64,000 nt of DNA from NCBI RefSeq assembly GCF_036408795.1, contig NZ_JAZGJP010000008.1, positions 1 to 64,000 on the forward strand. Direction: 5' to 3'. This DNA is from Olsenella_L kribbiana (GTDB lineage Bacteria > Actinomycetota > Coriobacteriia > Coriobacteriales > Atopobiaceae). The notes below the pieces were generated by a model, which was given only the letters and a program-made list of their open reading frames with translations, was not told the DNA's origin and made no database searches. Made by a program: the position numbers and the translations under genes. Position 1 is the first letter of the stretch, and each line of letters begins with the position of its first letter. Of this stretch, positions 49,290 to 57,873 are shown one piece after another.

Positions 49290-49913
49290 ATGCAGATAGC
49301 GTCAGACGGAGAGGCCCTTGTGCCTGCACTCGAGGAGCTGGTCTCGAGGGAGCATCCAGTCCTCATCGGTTCTGCTGTCGATGCAGACGAGAGGCCGCGG
49401 ACAGACGAAGTGTGGCTCGAAGGCTTCGATGGGGAAGGCCTCGCCTTTGCCGTGCGCGCAGGCACGGCGCTCTCATCGTCTCTTCGCCATAGGCGCTATG
49501 TCTCGGCGATGGGAGGCGTCGTATGGGAGGGAAGGCCTGCGTTCGTGGGATTTGCAGGACGTGTGCATGAGCTCTCCCAGAGCGATCTTTCGCTTCGCCT
49601 CAGGGAGACAGGCGCGGATGCGGACAGCGTGCTTGCAGGAGGCTATGGGAGCCTTGCCGGCTTTGTCCTCTTCGATGGACGGGGAATACTTCGCCAGGAT
49701 GGCACCGAATGGAAGTTCGGCGTCGGCACGGCAGAGCCGCCTGCAACGTATTACGTCACGAACTCCTGCACAGGCTGCGGCATCTGCGTCGTGGCCTGCC
49801 CGCAGCTTGCGATAGATCTCACGAAGAGCCCGGTCATGATCAGCCAGCCGCGCTGCATCCATTGCGGCACCTGCTTCGAGAGCTGCCCGAATCATGCCAT
49901 CATCAGGCTCTAG
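49290..49913 (+). CDS. Split-barrel flavin domain fused to 2[4Fe-4S] ferredoxin
   Basis: A 207-residue two-domain protein. Residues 1 to about 145 look like a PNPOx-type split barrel (V-L-I-G-S-A-V-D-A..., A-F-V-G-F-A-G-R-V-H-E-L), likely binding FMN; residues about 150-207 are a bacterial ferredoxin with two complete C-x-x-C-x-x-C-x-x-x-C-P clusters (C-T-G-C-G-I-C-V-V-A-C-P and C-I-H-C-G-T-C-F-E-S-C-P). It may pass electrons between a low-potential donor and a flavin substrate. murI begins 13 bases after it. Confidence 0.82.
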   Translation: MQIASDGEALVPALEELVSREHPVLIGSAVDADERPRTDEVWLEGFDGEGLAFAVRAGTALSSSLRHRRYVSAMGGVVWEGRPAFVGFAGRVHELSQSDLSLRLRETGADADSVLAGGYGSLAGFVLFDGRGILRQDGTEWKFGVGTAEPPATYYVTNSCTGCGICVVACPQLAIDLTKSPVMISQPRCIHCGTCFESCPNHAIIRL

Positions 49914-49926
49914 CAGAAGGAAGGTC

Positions 49927-50709
49927 ATGGGTTCCATGGGACAACATGAGGGATGGGTCGGCGTCTTCGATTCGGGCGTCGGCGGCATCAGCGTGCTCGA
50001 GCATCTCGTGCGCGAGCTTCCGCATGAGCGCTTCCTCTTCTTTGGGGACTCGGCGAATGCACCGTACGGAGAGAAGACGGACGAAGAGGTCATGAAGCTC
50101 TCCCGTGCCATCGTGGAGTACATGGTGCATGAAGGCTGCAAGGCCATTGTCATTGCCTGCAATACAGCGACCTCGGTCGCGGCGGCGACGCTTCGTGCCG
50201 AGTATCCAGATCTTCCAATCATCGGCGTCGAGCCAGCGCTCAAGCCGGCAACGCTTGCTCCGAAGCACAGAAGAGTGCTGGTCATGGCAACACCGGTGAC
50301 GCTCAGGCTCGACAAGTACCATCAGCTCGCAGCTACCTGGGGCTCCGACTCCGAAGTCATCTCCCAGCCCTGTCCGGGGCTTGCGGCAAGGATAGAGCAT
50401 GGCAACCTCGATGCTCCCGACCTCACAGAGCTCATCGAGCGCCTTGTCGGCCGGTATGCCGGAACGGTCGATTCCGTCGTGCTGGGGTGCACGCACTATC
50501 CCTTCGTGGCTCGTCAGATTCGCTCGGTTGTCGGCGATGTGCCGCTCTTCGAATCGGGTGCCGGCGCGGCACGCGAGCTCAGGCGCCGCCTCGAGGAGAC
50601 GGGCAGGCTTGCGCCTGCGTCGCAGGAAGGCATGGTCGAGTTCCGGTCGAGCAGGAATACGCCGGAGGAGCTTGCGCTCTACCGCTGGTTCTTCGCGCAG
50701 GAGGTATAG
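49927..50709 (+). CDS. murI: Glutamate racemase
   Basis: A 260-residue cofactor-independent racemase that makes D-glutamate for peptidoglycan. Catalytic cysteines are C78 (A-C-N-T-A-T-S) and C188 (G-C-T-H-Y-P); the start V-F-D-S-G-V-G-G-I and the F-F-G-D-S-A-N-A-P-Y-G block are diagnostic. ATG 49927 follows AGAAGGAAGGTC; ATG 49936 is an alternative. The HAD gene begins two bases after its stop. Confidence 0.94.
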   Translation: MGSMGQHEGWVGVFDSGVGGISVLEHLVRELPHERFLFFGDSANAPYGEKTDEEVMKLSRAIVEYMVHEGCKAIVIACNTATSVAAATLRAEYPDLPIIGVEPALKPATLAPKHRRVLVMATPVTLRLDKYHQLAATWGSDSEVISQPCPGLAARIEHGNLDAPDLTELIERLVGRYAGTVDSVVLGCTHYPFVARQIRSVVGDVPLFESGAGAARELRRRLEETGRLAPASQEGMVEFRSSRNTPEELALYRWFFAQEV

Positions 50710-50711
50710 GC

Positions 50712-51386
50712 ATGATCCAGGGCGCAATCTTCGATATGGATGGCCTCATGGTCGACTCCGAGCGCGTCTGGTGTGCCCAGTGGCCCCAGGTCTGCGAAGA
50801 GGCGGGAGTGCCCTATCGCCCTGAAGTCGCAGACAGGACGCGCGGCACGACGGACGAGCGGGGAGCTGAAATCCTCGAGGAAATCTATAGCGACATCAAG
50901 GATGTCGACGGGGCGCAGATGATCAGAAGGCTTCATGAGCTTGCAGGCGTCGTCTTCAGGACCCAGGGTGTTCCGGCAAAGCCTGGCCTCTTCGAACTCA
51001 TGAACTATCTCGGCGGCTGGCATATACCCTGCGCCGTGGCGTCATCTTCTCCGCTCGAGCTCATCCATCTCCACCTCGGCCATCTCGGGCTCGAAGGAGC
51101 TTACCAGGCCATCGTGAGCGGCAGGGATTCCGGCATCGCGCACAGCAAGCCGGCACCCGATATCTTCCTCGAGGCAGCGCGACAGCTTGGGGTAGAGCCC
51201 GAGCGCACGCTTGTGCTCGAGGATTCCTACTCGGGTGTCAAGGCAGGAGCCGCAGGGCATTTCATAACCATCATGGTGCCCGATCTCTCGCCCGTGACAG
51301 ATGAGATGCGAGGCATGGCATCCTACATCTGCCAGGACCTGGCCGAGGTCGCAGACCTTCTGGACCAGGGCTTCATCGATGCCTGA
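50712..51386 (+). CDS. HAD superfamily phosphatase/phosphoglucomutase-like
   Basis: A 224-residue HAD subfamily IA protein with a small helical cap. Motif I is D8-M-D10-G-L-M-V-D-S-E, motif II A-S-S-S, motif III K-P-A-P-D, motif IV L-E-D-S-Y-S-G. It resembles beta-phosphoglucomutase and related sugar phosphatases; substrate unknown. GCAGGAGGTATAGGC precedes the ATG. Last gene of the unit beginning with the flavin-ferredoxin fusion. Confidence 0.87.
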   Translation: MIQGAIFDMDGLMVDSERVWCAQWPQVCEEAGVPYRPEVADRTRGTTDERGAEILEEIYSDIKDVDGAQMIRRLHELAGVVFRTQGVPAKPGLFELMNYLGGWHIPCAVASSSPLELIHLHLGHLGLEGAYQAIVSGRDSGIAHSKPAPDIFLEAARQLGVEPERTLVLEDSYSGVKAGAAGHFITIMVPDLSPVTDEMRGMASYICQDLAEVADLLDQGFIDA

Positions 51387-51422
51387 TTGAGACTTCTCTC
51401 AGCTTCATAGGCGTTCCGTGTC

Positions 51423-51457
51423 GGTTTCCTGCCGATCCTAAGGGCCGGCAGGAAACC
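51423..51457. terminator. Hairpin after the murI unit
   Basis: GGTTTCCTGCCG (51423-51434) pairs with CGGCAGGAAACC (51446-51457), 12 bp, no T-run. Confidence 0.65.
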
Positions 51458-51506
51458 TGCCTCAAGAGGCGATTATGGAGTGTGGCATCCTCATCGAAAG
51501 GAACAC

Positions 51507-51947
51507 ATGAACAGGAAGACCTATATCGTTCTCATGATCGTCTCTGCGGTTGTTGCCGTGCTCTCGCTTGCCATGGTCCTCTGGACGCATATGTCCGAGA
51601 GCGCCTACGAGTCGCTCGTCACGGCCTCCATGGGCCTGCAGCTTGCCTATATCGTCTCTTCGCCCCTGCTTGTCGAGAGCATCGCCTTTGCCGGCATGAT
51701 CACGCTCGTGCATCTCGGGCACCTGCGCCTCGGCAAGACCCAGAGGATCGTCTCGCTTGTGCTTGGCTGCGTGCTTACGCTCTTCGTCGTCGCAGGCTCG
51801 CTCGTGGCAGCATATCTGCCGTCGGCCCTTCAGGTCGTGGTCGTCGTCTGCGTCCTCATTGCGGCCCAGTACCCGCTCTGCATGATTGCACCTGCCCTCA
51901 TGCTCGGATTTGGCCTTGCGCTTCCGAAGGAGCAGGCAGAGGCCTAG
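51507..51947 (+). CDS. Four-span membrane protein of unknown function
   Basis: A 146-residue integral membrane protein with spans at about 7-27, 45-70, 82-104 and 108-135; short hydrophilic loops and an acidic end. I do not recognise a family. ATG 51507 follows CGAAAGGAACAC. It stands alone between the murI unit and cysK. Confidence 0.7.
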   Translation: MNRKTYIVLMIVSAVVAVLSLAMVLWTHMSESAYESLVTASMGLQLAYIVSSPLLVESIAFAGMITLVHLGHLRLGKTQRIVSLVLGCVLTLFVVAGSLVAAYLPSALQVVVVVCVLIAAQYPLCMIAPALMLGFGLALPKEQAEA

Positions 51948-51964
51948 GCCCGATCTGGGCTGGT

Positions 51965-51992
51965 TTAATTCCTCTATGTAACTAGGAATTAA
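51965..51992. promoter_or_regulatory. ATTCC/GGAAT operator 1 upstream of cysK
   Basis: TTAATTCCT (51965-51973) and AGGAATTAA (51984-51992) are exact inverted repeats. The ATTCC-N-GGAAT layout recalls CymR/IscR (Rrf2) sites that control cysteine genes in Bacillota. Confidence 0.6.
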
Positions 51993-52004
51993 CAGAGCAA
52001 TCCC

Positions 52005-52031
52005 ATATTCCCACTTGAATGGTAGGAATAT
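52005..52031. promoter_or_regulatory. ATTCC/GGAAT operator 2 upstream of cysK
   Basis: ATATTCC (52005-52011) and GGAATAT (52025-52031), a second copy of the same motif 40 bases on. Two sites before cysK strengthen the case for cysteine-responsive control; the regulator is not in the window. Confidence 0.6.
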
Positions 52032-52132
52032 AAGTGCCATTCTGTACACAACGAGCTTGCAGGCCATCCAGGACTTGTGTCCCCGGCCAAACCACCCTCG
52101 TATCCAGCAGATAGCAACAGAAAGGCACGAAC

Positions 52133-53044
52133 ATGAAGGTCGCAAAGCACGTCGAGGCACTGATTGGCACCACCCCGCTTGTGGACCTCTCCGCCCTCGT
52201 CGACGGCAAGGCTACGATTCTCGGCAAGTACGAGGCAACGAACCCTGGCGGATCTGTGAAGGACCGTATCGCGAAGGCCATCCTCGATGCCGCAGAGGCA
52301 GACGGCACCCTGAAGCCAGGAGGCACGGTCATCGAGCCGACGAGCGGCAACACCGGTGTCGGTCTTGCCATGCTTTCCGCAGCGCGTGGCTACCATATGA
52401 TTCTCGTGATGCCTGAGACGATGTCCATCGAGCGCCGCAAGCTTGCTGCCTCCTATGGTGCAGAGATCGTCCTCACGCCGGGCAAGGATGGCATGAAGGG
52501 CGCCATCGCAAAGGCAGACGAGCTCAAGGCCCAGACGCCGGGCGCAATCGTTGCCGGCCAGTTCGTGAATCCTGCAAACCCGCGTGCCCACTACAAGACG
52601 ACCGGACCTGAGATCTGGCGCGACACCGAAGGCACCGTCGATGCAGTCGTCGCAGGCGTCGGCACGGGCGGCACGATCTCCGGCACCGCGAAGTTCCTGA
52701 AGGAGCAGAAGGCTTCCGTCAAGGGCATCGCTGTCGAGCCGGCAGAATCTGCTGTGCTCGAGGGCAAGCCGGCAGGCCCCCACAAGATTCAGGGCATCGG
52801 TGCTGGCTTCATCCCGAAGACCTATGATGCCTCCGTCGTGGACGAGGTCGTGCCTATCGCTTCCCAGACTGCAATCGACACGAAGAAGAAGCTCTCCGAC
52901 GACTTCGGCATCCTCGTCGGCATCTCCTCCGGCGCTGCTGTCGCTGCCGCCGTCGAGCTTGGCAACCGTCCCGAGTATGCTGGCAAGACGATTGTCGCGA
53001 TCATGCCGGATACCGGCGAGCGCTATCTCTCCATGGACCTCTAA
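52133..53044 (+). CDS. cysK: Cysteine synthase A (O-acetylserine sulfhydrylase)
   Basis: A 303-residue fold-type II pyridoxal phosphate enzyme that makes cysteine from O-acetylserine and sulfide. The cofactor lysine is K43 (N-P-G-G-S-V-K-D-R), the substrate loop T-S-G-N-T-G, and the phosphate loop G-V-G-T-G-G-T-I-S-G. AGAAAGGCACGAAC precedes the ATG. Two inverted-repeat operators precede it, and epsC, which makes its substrate, follows after a terminator and a separate promoter. Confidence 0.95.
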   Translation: MKVAKHVEALIGTTPLVDLSALVDGKATILGKYEATNPGGSVKDRIAKAILDAAEADGTLKPGGTVIEPTSGNTGVGLAMLSAARGYHMILVMPETMSIERRKLAASYGAEIVLTPGKDGMKGAIAKADELKAQTPGAIVAGQFVNPANPRAHYKTTGPEIWRDTEGTVDAVVAGVGTGGTISGTAKFLKEQKASVKGIAVEPAESAVLEGKPAGPHKIQGIGAGFIPKTYDASVVDEVVPIASQTAIDTKKKLSDDFGILVGISSGAAVAAAVELGNRPEYAGKTIVAIMPDTGERYLSMDL

Positions 53045-53063
53045 AGCAGATATGCACAGATGG

Positions 53064-53100
53064 GGGAGGGCAGCCTGCATCGCAGGATGCCCTCCCTTTT
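53064..53100 (+). terminator. Intrinsic terminator of cysK
   Basis: GGGAGGGCA (53064-53072) with TGCCCTCCC (53088-53096), inner CCTGC/GCAGG, then TTTT. Confidence 0.87.
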
Positions 53101-53125
53101 CTTGGCTCGAGACGTGCTGCTCCTG

Positions 53126-53155
53126 TTGACCGGAGTGCCCTTCGAGCGGTATAAC
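53126..53155 (+). promoter_or_regulatory. Probable sigma-70 promoter of epsC
   Basis: TTGACC at 53126-53131 and TATAAC at 53150-53155 with an 18-base gap (17 if GTATAA is used). It lies after the cysK terminator, about 150 bases before epsC, so the two cysteine genes are separately transcribed. Confidence 0.55.
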
Positions 53156-53313
53156 TGTCTCTGAAATACCGCTACGCAAGTATGATTTAGAAGGGCCGGT
53201 GCTCGATGCAAAGGGCTGGCAGGAGACAGACGGGAGCCGCCTTGGGCCATGTGCCAGGCGCGCTCTGTATATCCCGCTAGGTCATATCGGCACGTTCGGC
53301 AAGGAGGCTGCCA

Positions 53314-54072
53314 GTGGCTGAAGCTGTTGCAGCAGCGGAATGCGGCATTTTCTCTGGAGAGGCAATGAATGCAGATGAGAGGGGCTTCCTCGAAGCTCCG
53401 GAAGATATGAGCCGTGAACACGGCAAGATCGGCCTTATCAAGATGATGAAGGAGGATGCACGTGCGGTCGTCGCACGCGATCCTTCGGTGTCGTCTGTGC
53501 ATGAGGTCGTGTTCTTTGCGGCGGGCCTGCGTGCGGTCTGGGCCTATAGGCGCCAGCATTGGCTGTGGACCCACGGCATGCATTCGCTTGCCATGTGGTC
53601 GCAGAGCCATACGCGCAAGCGCTATGCCATCGATATCCATCCTGCCGCTACGATCGGCAGGCGTTTCGTGATCGACCACGGCATCGGCATCGTTATCGGC
53701 TCCACCGCCATCCTGGGCGATGACTGTATGCTCTATCAGGGCGTGACCTTGGGCATGACAGGACACCATGCTGGCAAGCGCCATCCTACCCTCGGCAACA
53801 ATGTGATGGTCGGCGCGCGTGCAACGGTGCTCGGAGCGATCACGATAGGGGACAACGTGAAGGTCGGCGCGAATGCGGTCGTGCTCGAGGATGTCCCGGC
53901 CAATGTCACGGTTGCAGGCATCCCAGCCCACATCGTGAAAGATCATCGCTGCTGGGAGATGCCCCAGTTCTCGCTCGTGGACGGCGAGGCTGCGGTGAAG
54001 AGCCTCTTGGGCGAGGAAAAGGGCAATATCCTCGACGATGATGAGAACAAGCGCTGGTCCTGCGCACTCTGA
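53314..54072 (+). CDS. epsC: Serine O-acetyltransferase
   Basis: A 252-residue left-handed beta-helix acetyltransferase (EpsC-type CysE) that makes O-acetylserine for CysK. The repeat region starts at I-D-I-H-P-A-A-T-I-G-R and includes the catalytic D-H-G-I-G-I-V-I-G and G-V-T-L-G. The short N-terminal helical domain fits the EpsC rather than the E. coli CysE form. GTG 53314 follows AAGGAGGCTGCCA. The C-terminal tail (D-D-D-E-N-K-R-W-S-C-A-L) is longer than usual and could carry the CysK-binding end, although the typical terminal Ile is absent. Confidence 0.92.
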   Translation: MAEAVAAAECGIFSGEAMNADERGFLEAPEDMSREHGKIGLIKMMKEDARAVVARDPSVSSVHEVVFFAAGLRAVWAYRRQHWLWTHGMHSLAMWSQSHTRKRYAIDIHPAATIGRRFVIDHGIGIVIGSTAILGDDCMLYQGVTLGMTGHHAGKRHPTLGNNVMVGARATVLGAITIGDNVKVGANAVVLEDVPANVTVAGIPAHIVKDHRCWEMPQFSLVDGEAAVKSLLGEEKGNILDDDENKRWSCAL

Positions 54073-54209
54073 CAGCTTGCTTGAGCCTCGCTGAAATAGT
54101 TTCCGTCTGTTTACAGGTCCGAGACATCTCCGGACTTGCACGTACCATAGCCACAACTCGATAGTCCGCTGCAGGGGATATCTGCAGCTATCCTTGAAAG
54201 CGAGGTTCC

Positions 54210-55241
54210 ATGTCTGCAAATTTCAAGAGGCGCCTTCCCATCCCGCAGGATCTCAAGAAGGAGATGCCGCTTTCCGATGAGAGCGCCGAGCGTAAGAAGG
54301 CAGTCGACGCCGAGGTTGCCTCGATCATCCGTGGCGAGTCTGACAAGAAGCTCATCATCGTCGGCCCCTGCTCTGCCGACAACGAGGACGCCGTGCTCGA
54401 CTACGCGAGCCGTCTTGCCGTGCTCCAGCAGTGCGTCCAGGACAAGCTCGTCATCGTCATGCGCGTCTACACGAACAAGCCGCGCACGAACGGCACCGGC
54501 TACAAGGGACTGCTCCATCAGCCGGATCCTGAGGGCGCTCCTGACCTGCTCGAGGGCCTCAAGGCCATCCGCCACATGCATATGCGCGTCATCGAGGAGA
54601 CGGGCCTCTTCACGGCAGATGAGATGCTCTATCCGGAGAACGACCGCTTCCTGAGCGACCTTCTGGCCTATGTCGCTGTCGGCGCCCGTTCGGTCGAGAA
54701 CCAGCAGCACCGTCTTGTCGCTTCTGGCATCGAGGTCCCTGTCGGCATGAAGAACCCGACGGGTGGCTCCATGTCCGTGATGCTGAACTCCGTCTATGCA
54801 GCCCAGCATCCGCAGACCTTCATCTACCGCAACTGGGAGGTCGAGACAACCGGCAACCCGCTTGCTCACTGCATCCTGCGCGGATACCGCGGCCTCGACG
54901 ATATCAACTACCCGAACTACCACTATGAGTACCTCGAGCGCCTCGCTGCTGCCTACGAGGAGAACGAGAAGTACCAGAATCCGGCTGTCATCATTGACAC
55001 GAACCACGACAACTCGGGCAAGCGTCCTCTCGAACAGATTCGCATCTGCAACGAGGTCCTCGATTCCGCCCACAGGAACGAGGCCATCGGCAAGCTCTTC
55101 CGTGGCTTCATGATCGAGTCCTACATCGAGGACGGCAACCAGCCTATCGGCGGCGGCGTGTATGGCAAGTCCATCACGGATCCCTGCCTCGGCTGGGCAA
55201 AGACGCAGAACCTCATCATGCACATTGCAGACCGCATCTAG
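54210..55241 (+). CDS. 3-deoxy-7-phosphoheptulonate (DAHP) synthase, AroG/F/H type
   Basis: A 343-residue type I-alpha DAHP synthase, the first step of aromatic amino acid synthesis (phosphoenolpyruvate plus erythrose 4-phosphate). Motifs are I-V-G-P-C-S-A-D, R-V-Y-T-N-K-P-R-T, G-A-R-S-V-E-N-Q, G-M-K-N-P-T-G-G and D-T-N-H-D-N-S-G-K. Which aromatic amino acid inhibits it cannot be read. GAGG lies four bases before the ATG. Upstream hairpins GTCCG/CGGAC (about 54118-54135) and GCTGCAG/CTGCAGC (54168-54188) precede it, but there is no Trp/Phe/Tyr leader ORF. Confidence 0.94.
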   Translation: MSANFKRRLPIPQDLKKEMPLSDESAERKKAVDAEVASIIRGESDKKLIIVGPCSADNEDAVLDYASRLAVLQQCVQDKLVIVMRVYTNKPRTNGTGYKGLLHQPDPEGAPDLLEGLKAIRHMHMRVIEETGLFTADEMLYPENDRFLSDLLAYVAVGARSVENQQHRLVASGIEVPVGMKNPTGGSMSVMLNSVYAAQHPQTFIYRNWEVETTGNPLAHCILRGYRGLDDINYPNYHYEYLERLAAAYEENEKYQNPAVIIDTNHDNSGKRPLEQIRICNEVLDSAHRNEAIGKLFRGFMIESYIEDGNQPIGGGVYGKSITDPCLGWAKTQNLIMHIADRI

Positions 55242-55265
55242 CATCTGTTTCCCAAGATCTTGCGG

Positions 55266-55295
55266 GGAGGCTGGCTTTCGGGCTGGCCTCCTTTT
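55266..55295 (+). terminator. Intrinsic terminator of the DAHP synthase gene
   Basis: GGAGGC (55266-55271) pairs with GCCTCC (55286-55291), inner partial stem, then TTTT. Confidence 0.78.
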
Positions 55296-55406
55296 CTGTG
55301 CTTGGGCATTCCGTGCATGCGATGCCGGAAGTGCGTGTTGCGGGTAGGATAGGGGAGCATGCAAGCGGCAGCACACGCTGCCAAAGACAAGAAGGAGCAT
55401 GATTCT

Positions 55407-56903
55407 ATGCCTTGCACAACCCTTCTGATCGGCAAGAAGGCCTCCTATGACGGCTCCACGATCGTGGCCAGGAACGAGGATTCAGGATCGGGCAGCTTCT
55501 GCCCGAAGCGCTTTGTCGTCGTGCATCCCGAAGAGCAGCCGCGCCACTACGTCTCGAAGATTGCCCATCTCGCAATCGAGCTTCCTGACAACCCGGAGCG
55601 CTACACGGCGCTGCCGAATGCCATCCTCGACGAGGGTATCTGGGCTGAGGCTGGCGTGAACGAGAGCAATGTCTCCATGAGCGCAACGGAGACCCTCACG
55701 ACGAACGAGCGCGTGCTCGGAGCTGACCCCTTCGTCGTCTACAAGCCGGCACAGGGCACGGAAGGCGAAGAGGGCTATGAGCCTGAGGTCGCAGGCGGTA
55801 TCGGCGAGGAGGACATGGTCACGATCGTCCTTCCCTACATCAAGAGCGCACGCGAGGGCGTGAAGCGCCTCGGCGCCCTTCTCGAGCAGTATGGCACCCA
55901 TGAGATGAACGGCATCGCCTTCTCCGATGCGGACGAGATCTGGTGGCTCGAGACGGTGGGCGGACACCACTGGATCGCAAAGCGCGTCCCGGACGATGCC
56001 TATGTGACGATGCCGAACCAGCTTGGCATCGATGCCTTCGACTTCGATGATGCCTTCGGCGCCCAGAAGGACTACCTGTGCTCTGCTGACATGAGGGAGT
56101 TCGTGGAGAAGAACCACCTCGACCTCACGCTCGGAGACGGCCTCATGAATCCGCGCGATGCCTTCGGCTCGCACTCCGATTCCGACCACGTCTACAACAC
56201 GCCGCGTGCCTGGGCCATGCAGCGCTTCCTCAATCCCCATGCCCTCAAGTGGGACGGACCGGATGCCGATCTCACGCCGGAAGCGGATGACATCCCCTGG
56301 AGCCGCGTGCCGGAGCGCAAGCTCACGATCGAGGACGTGAAGTATGCCCTGTCCCTGCACTATCAGGGCACGCCCTTCGACCCCTACAGCCGCCGCGGCG
56401 ACGAGAGACGTGGCATGTATCGTCCTATCGGCATCAACCGCAACAGCCAGCTCTCTGTCGTGCAGCTGCGCCCCTATGGGCCTGAAGCGTGCCGTGCTGT
56501 CCAGTGGATTGCCTTCGGCAGCAATGTCTTCAATGCGCTCGTGCCGTTCTACACGAATGTGCGGACGACGCCTGCCTATCTCGAGAAGACGGATGCCCAC
56601 GTCACGACCGAGTGCTTCTACTGGGAGAACCGCATCATTGCAGCGCTTGCCGATGCACACTTCCATGATGCAGCAGCAGATGTCGAGCGCTACCAGGAGA
56701 AGGTCGGCGGTATGGGACATGCCATGCTCCACGAGACGGATGCTGCTGTGGAGAAGGGCACAGACGATGTCCAGGCTGTGCTCGAGGCAGCCAACCAGAA
56801 GATGGCTGACGAGCTCAAGGAAGAGACGGACGCGCTCCTCTCGAAGGTCCTCTTCTTCGCAAGCATGGGCATGAAGAACAGCTTCTCGAAGGATGACATG
56901 TAG
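55407..56903 (+). CDS. C69 family dipeptidase (PepD type)
   Basis: A 498-residue Ntn-hydrolase dipeptidase. The start M-P-C-T-T-L-L-I-G-K-K-A-S-Y-D-G-S-T matches PepD of lactic bacteria, with C3 as nucleophile after removal of the first two residues; A-R-N-E-D, G-I-A-F-S-D-A-D-E-I-W-W-L-E and the M-N-P-R-D-A-F block follow. It probably acts on dipeptides in the cytoplasm; no signal peptide is seen. ATG 55407 is chosen over the longer frame (55359) because AAGGAG lies nine bases upstream and the nucleophile must be near the N-terminus. Confidence 0.92.
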   Translation: MPCTTLLIGKKASYDGSTIVARNEDSGSGSFCPKRFVVVHPEEQPRHYVSKIAHLAIELPDNPERYTALPNAILDEGIWAEAGVNESNVSMSATETLTTNERVLGADPFVVYKPAQGTEGEEGYEPEVAGGIGEEDMVTIVLPYIKSAREGVKRLGALLEQYGTHEMNGIAFSDADEIWWLETVGGHHWIAKRVPDDAYVTMPNQLGIDAFDFDDAFGAQKDYLCSADMREFVEKNHLDLTLGDGLMNPRDAFGSHSDSDHVYNTPRAWAMQRFLNPHALKWDGPDADLTPEADDIPWSRVPERKLTIEDVKYALSLHYQGTPFDPYSRRGDERRGMYRPIGINRNSQLSVVQLRPYGPEACRAVQWIAFGSNVFNALVPFYTNVRTTPAYLEKTDAHVTTECFYWENRIIAALADAHFHDAAADVERYQEKVGGMGHAMLHETDAAVEKGTDDVQAVLEAANQKMADELKEETDALLSKVLFFASMGMKNSFSKDDM

Positions 56904-56934
56904 GATCTTTCGGAGAGCAGAGAGGCAGTGCCTG

Positions 56935-56964
56935 AAGGCGCCTGGATTTATCCGGGCGCCTTTT
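56935..56964 (+). terminator. Intrinsic terminator of the dipeptidase gene
   Basis: AAGGCGCC-T-GG (56935-56945) pairs with CC-G-GGCGCCTT (56952-56962), followed by TTCT. Confidence 0.8.
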
Positions 56965-57173
56965 CTGAAAGCTTTCTAAACTTGTATATACGAGCTTGTC
57001 TGATATAACATATCTGCATCTTTTTTGGGGTGGTATCGAACCGCTTACGGAAAAGTACCGGCCGCCGGCCCATCGCTGTTCAATCTTTTACGCTTCCGTA
57101 ATGAATATTGGCCAAACTAAGGGGCAGCGAGGGGCGAGAGTCATGGCTGGAACGACAAGAAGGAGGAAGTGCC

Positions 57174-57668
57174 ATGTCATCCGCAGAGAAACGCTTTCAA
57201 TCCTTTATCCGCAAACTCGATAACAGCGATTATGTGTATGACGTGCTGAGGATGGGGCCATCTCCCATTGTCTCGGTCGTCTTCGGAGCCAAGCCGCGCT
57301 CGGGCCATTCGAAGGTCTTCGAGCATGTCGGCAAGAAGCAGCTGCCTCAGCTCTATGTCTATGCCATCTTTTCCAAGGACGGGGAAGAAGTGCACTTCCA
57401 GACGTCCCCGCTGGTGCGCGTTCCCCAGAACCAGCGCTCCCAGGCGCTTTCGGTATGCAATGCCGCCAACAACCAGCAGCGCTGGATCAAGTTCAATCTG
57501 AACTCCTCCGACTACATCGTCGGACACTACGATCTTCTGCTCCAGGGCCATGGTGCAAGCGATGCCTGCGTCACGATCGCTCAGCGTGTGGCTGATGTGG
57601 TCGACGAGACCCTGCCGCTCCTCCAAAGCTGCCTTGAGCAGGATGCCTCTGAAGAGGAAGTCGCGTAA
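57174..57668 (+). CDS. YbjN-like domain protein
   Basis: A 164-residue protein that resembles YbjN/type III secretion chaperone-like folds (bacterial sensory transduction regulator family): I-R-K-L-D-N-S-D-Y-V-Y, a five-strand beta core (V-S-V-V-F-G-A, L-Y-V-Y-A-I-F-S) and a C-terminal helix. The match is by pattern and not certain. ATG 57174 follows AGAAGGAGGAAGTGCC; the earlier ATG 57108 lacks one. The 210 bases upstream are AT-rich in part and hold TATATA-like sequence near 56985. Confidence 0.62.
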   Translation: MSSAEKRFQSFIRKLDNSDYVYDVLRMGPSPIVSVVFGAKPRSGHSKVFEHVGKKQLPQLYVYAIFSKDGEEVHFQTSPLVRVPQNQRSQALSVCNAANNQQRWIKFNLNSSDYIVGHYDLLLQGHGASDACVTIAQRVADVVDETLPLLQSCLEQDASEEEVA

Positions 57669-57761
57669 GGAAAAGTCCATCTGCAGGAGAGCGCTGGAAT
57701 CCAGAGCATGCCGAAGCTCCGGAAACCAGTGCTTTTCCATGTCTCGATGCTCTCTTGGCAT

Positions 57762-57796
57762 AAAAAAGATCCAGCAGGGAGAGGGTCTGCTGGATC
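57762..57796 (-). terminator. Intrinsic terminator on the minus strand
   Basis: GATCCAGCAG (57768-57777) pairs perfectly with CTGCTGGATC (57787-57796); AAAAAA at 57762-57767 is the T-run on the minus strand. Confidence 0.88.
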
Positions 57797-57868
57797 TCGG
57801 ACACGTCTGTGTCCCTGGGAATGGGCTCCGAAACGAGGGGGAAGGAAGAGCTAATTCCCATCTGTTGG
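57762..57868 (-). ncRNA. Candidate small RNA of about 105 nt
   Basis: On the minus strand a near-consensus sigma-70 promoter (57902-57874) is followed by three hairpins: GGGAAT..GCTC/GAGC..ATTCCC (about 57855-57815), GGACAC-AGAC-GTGTCC (57815-57799), and the terminator GATCCAGCAG/CTGCTGGATC (57796-57768) with six T at 57767-57762. There is no ribosome binding site near any start codon in the transcript. No Rfam family was recognised; the GGAAGGAAG on the opposite strand does not make it SRP RNA. Confidence 0.65.
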
Positions 57869-57873
57869 CTAGG

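Noticed and set aside
57800..57860. SRP (4.5S) RNA
   Set aside because: GGAAGGAAGAG resembles part of the SRP Alu/S-domain loop, but the GGTCCGGAAGGAAGCAGC core and the long rod stem are missing, and the transcript direction is opposite.
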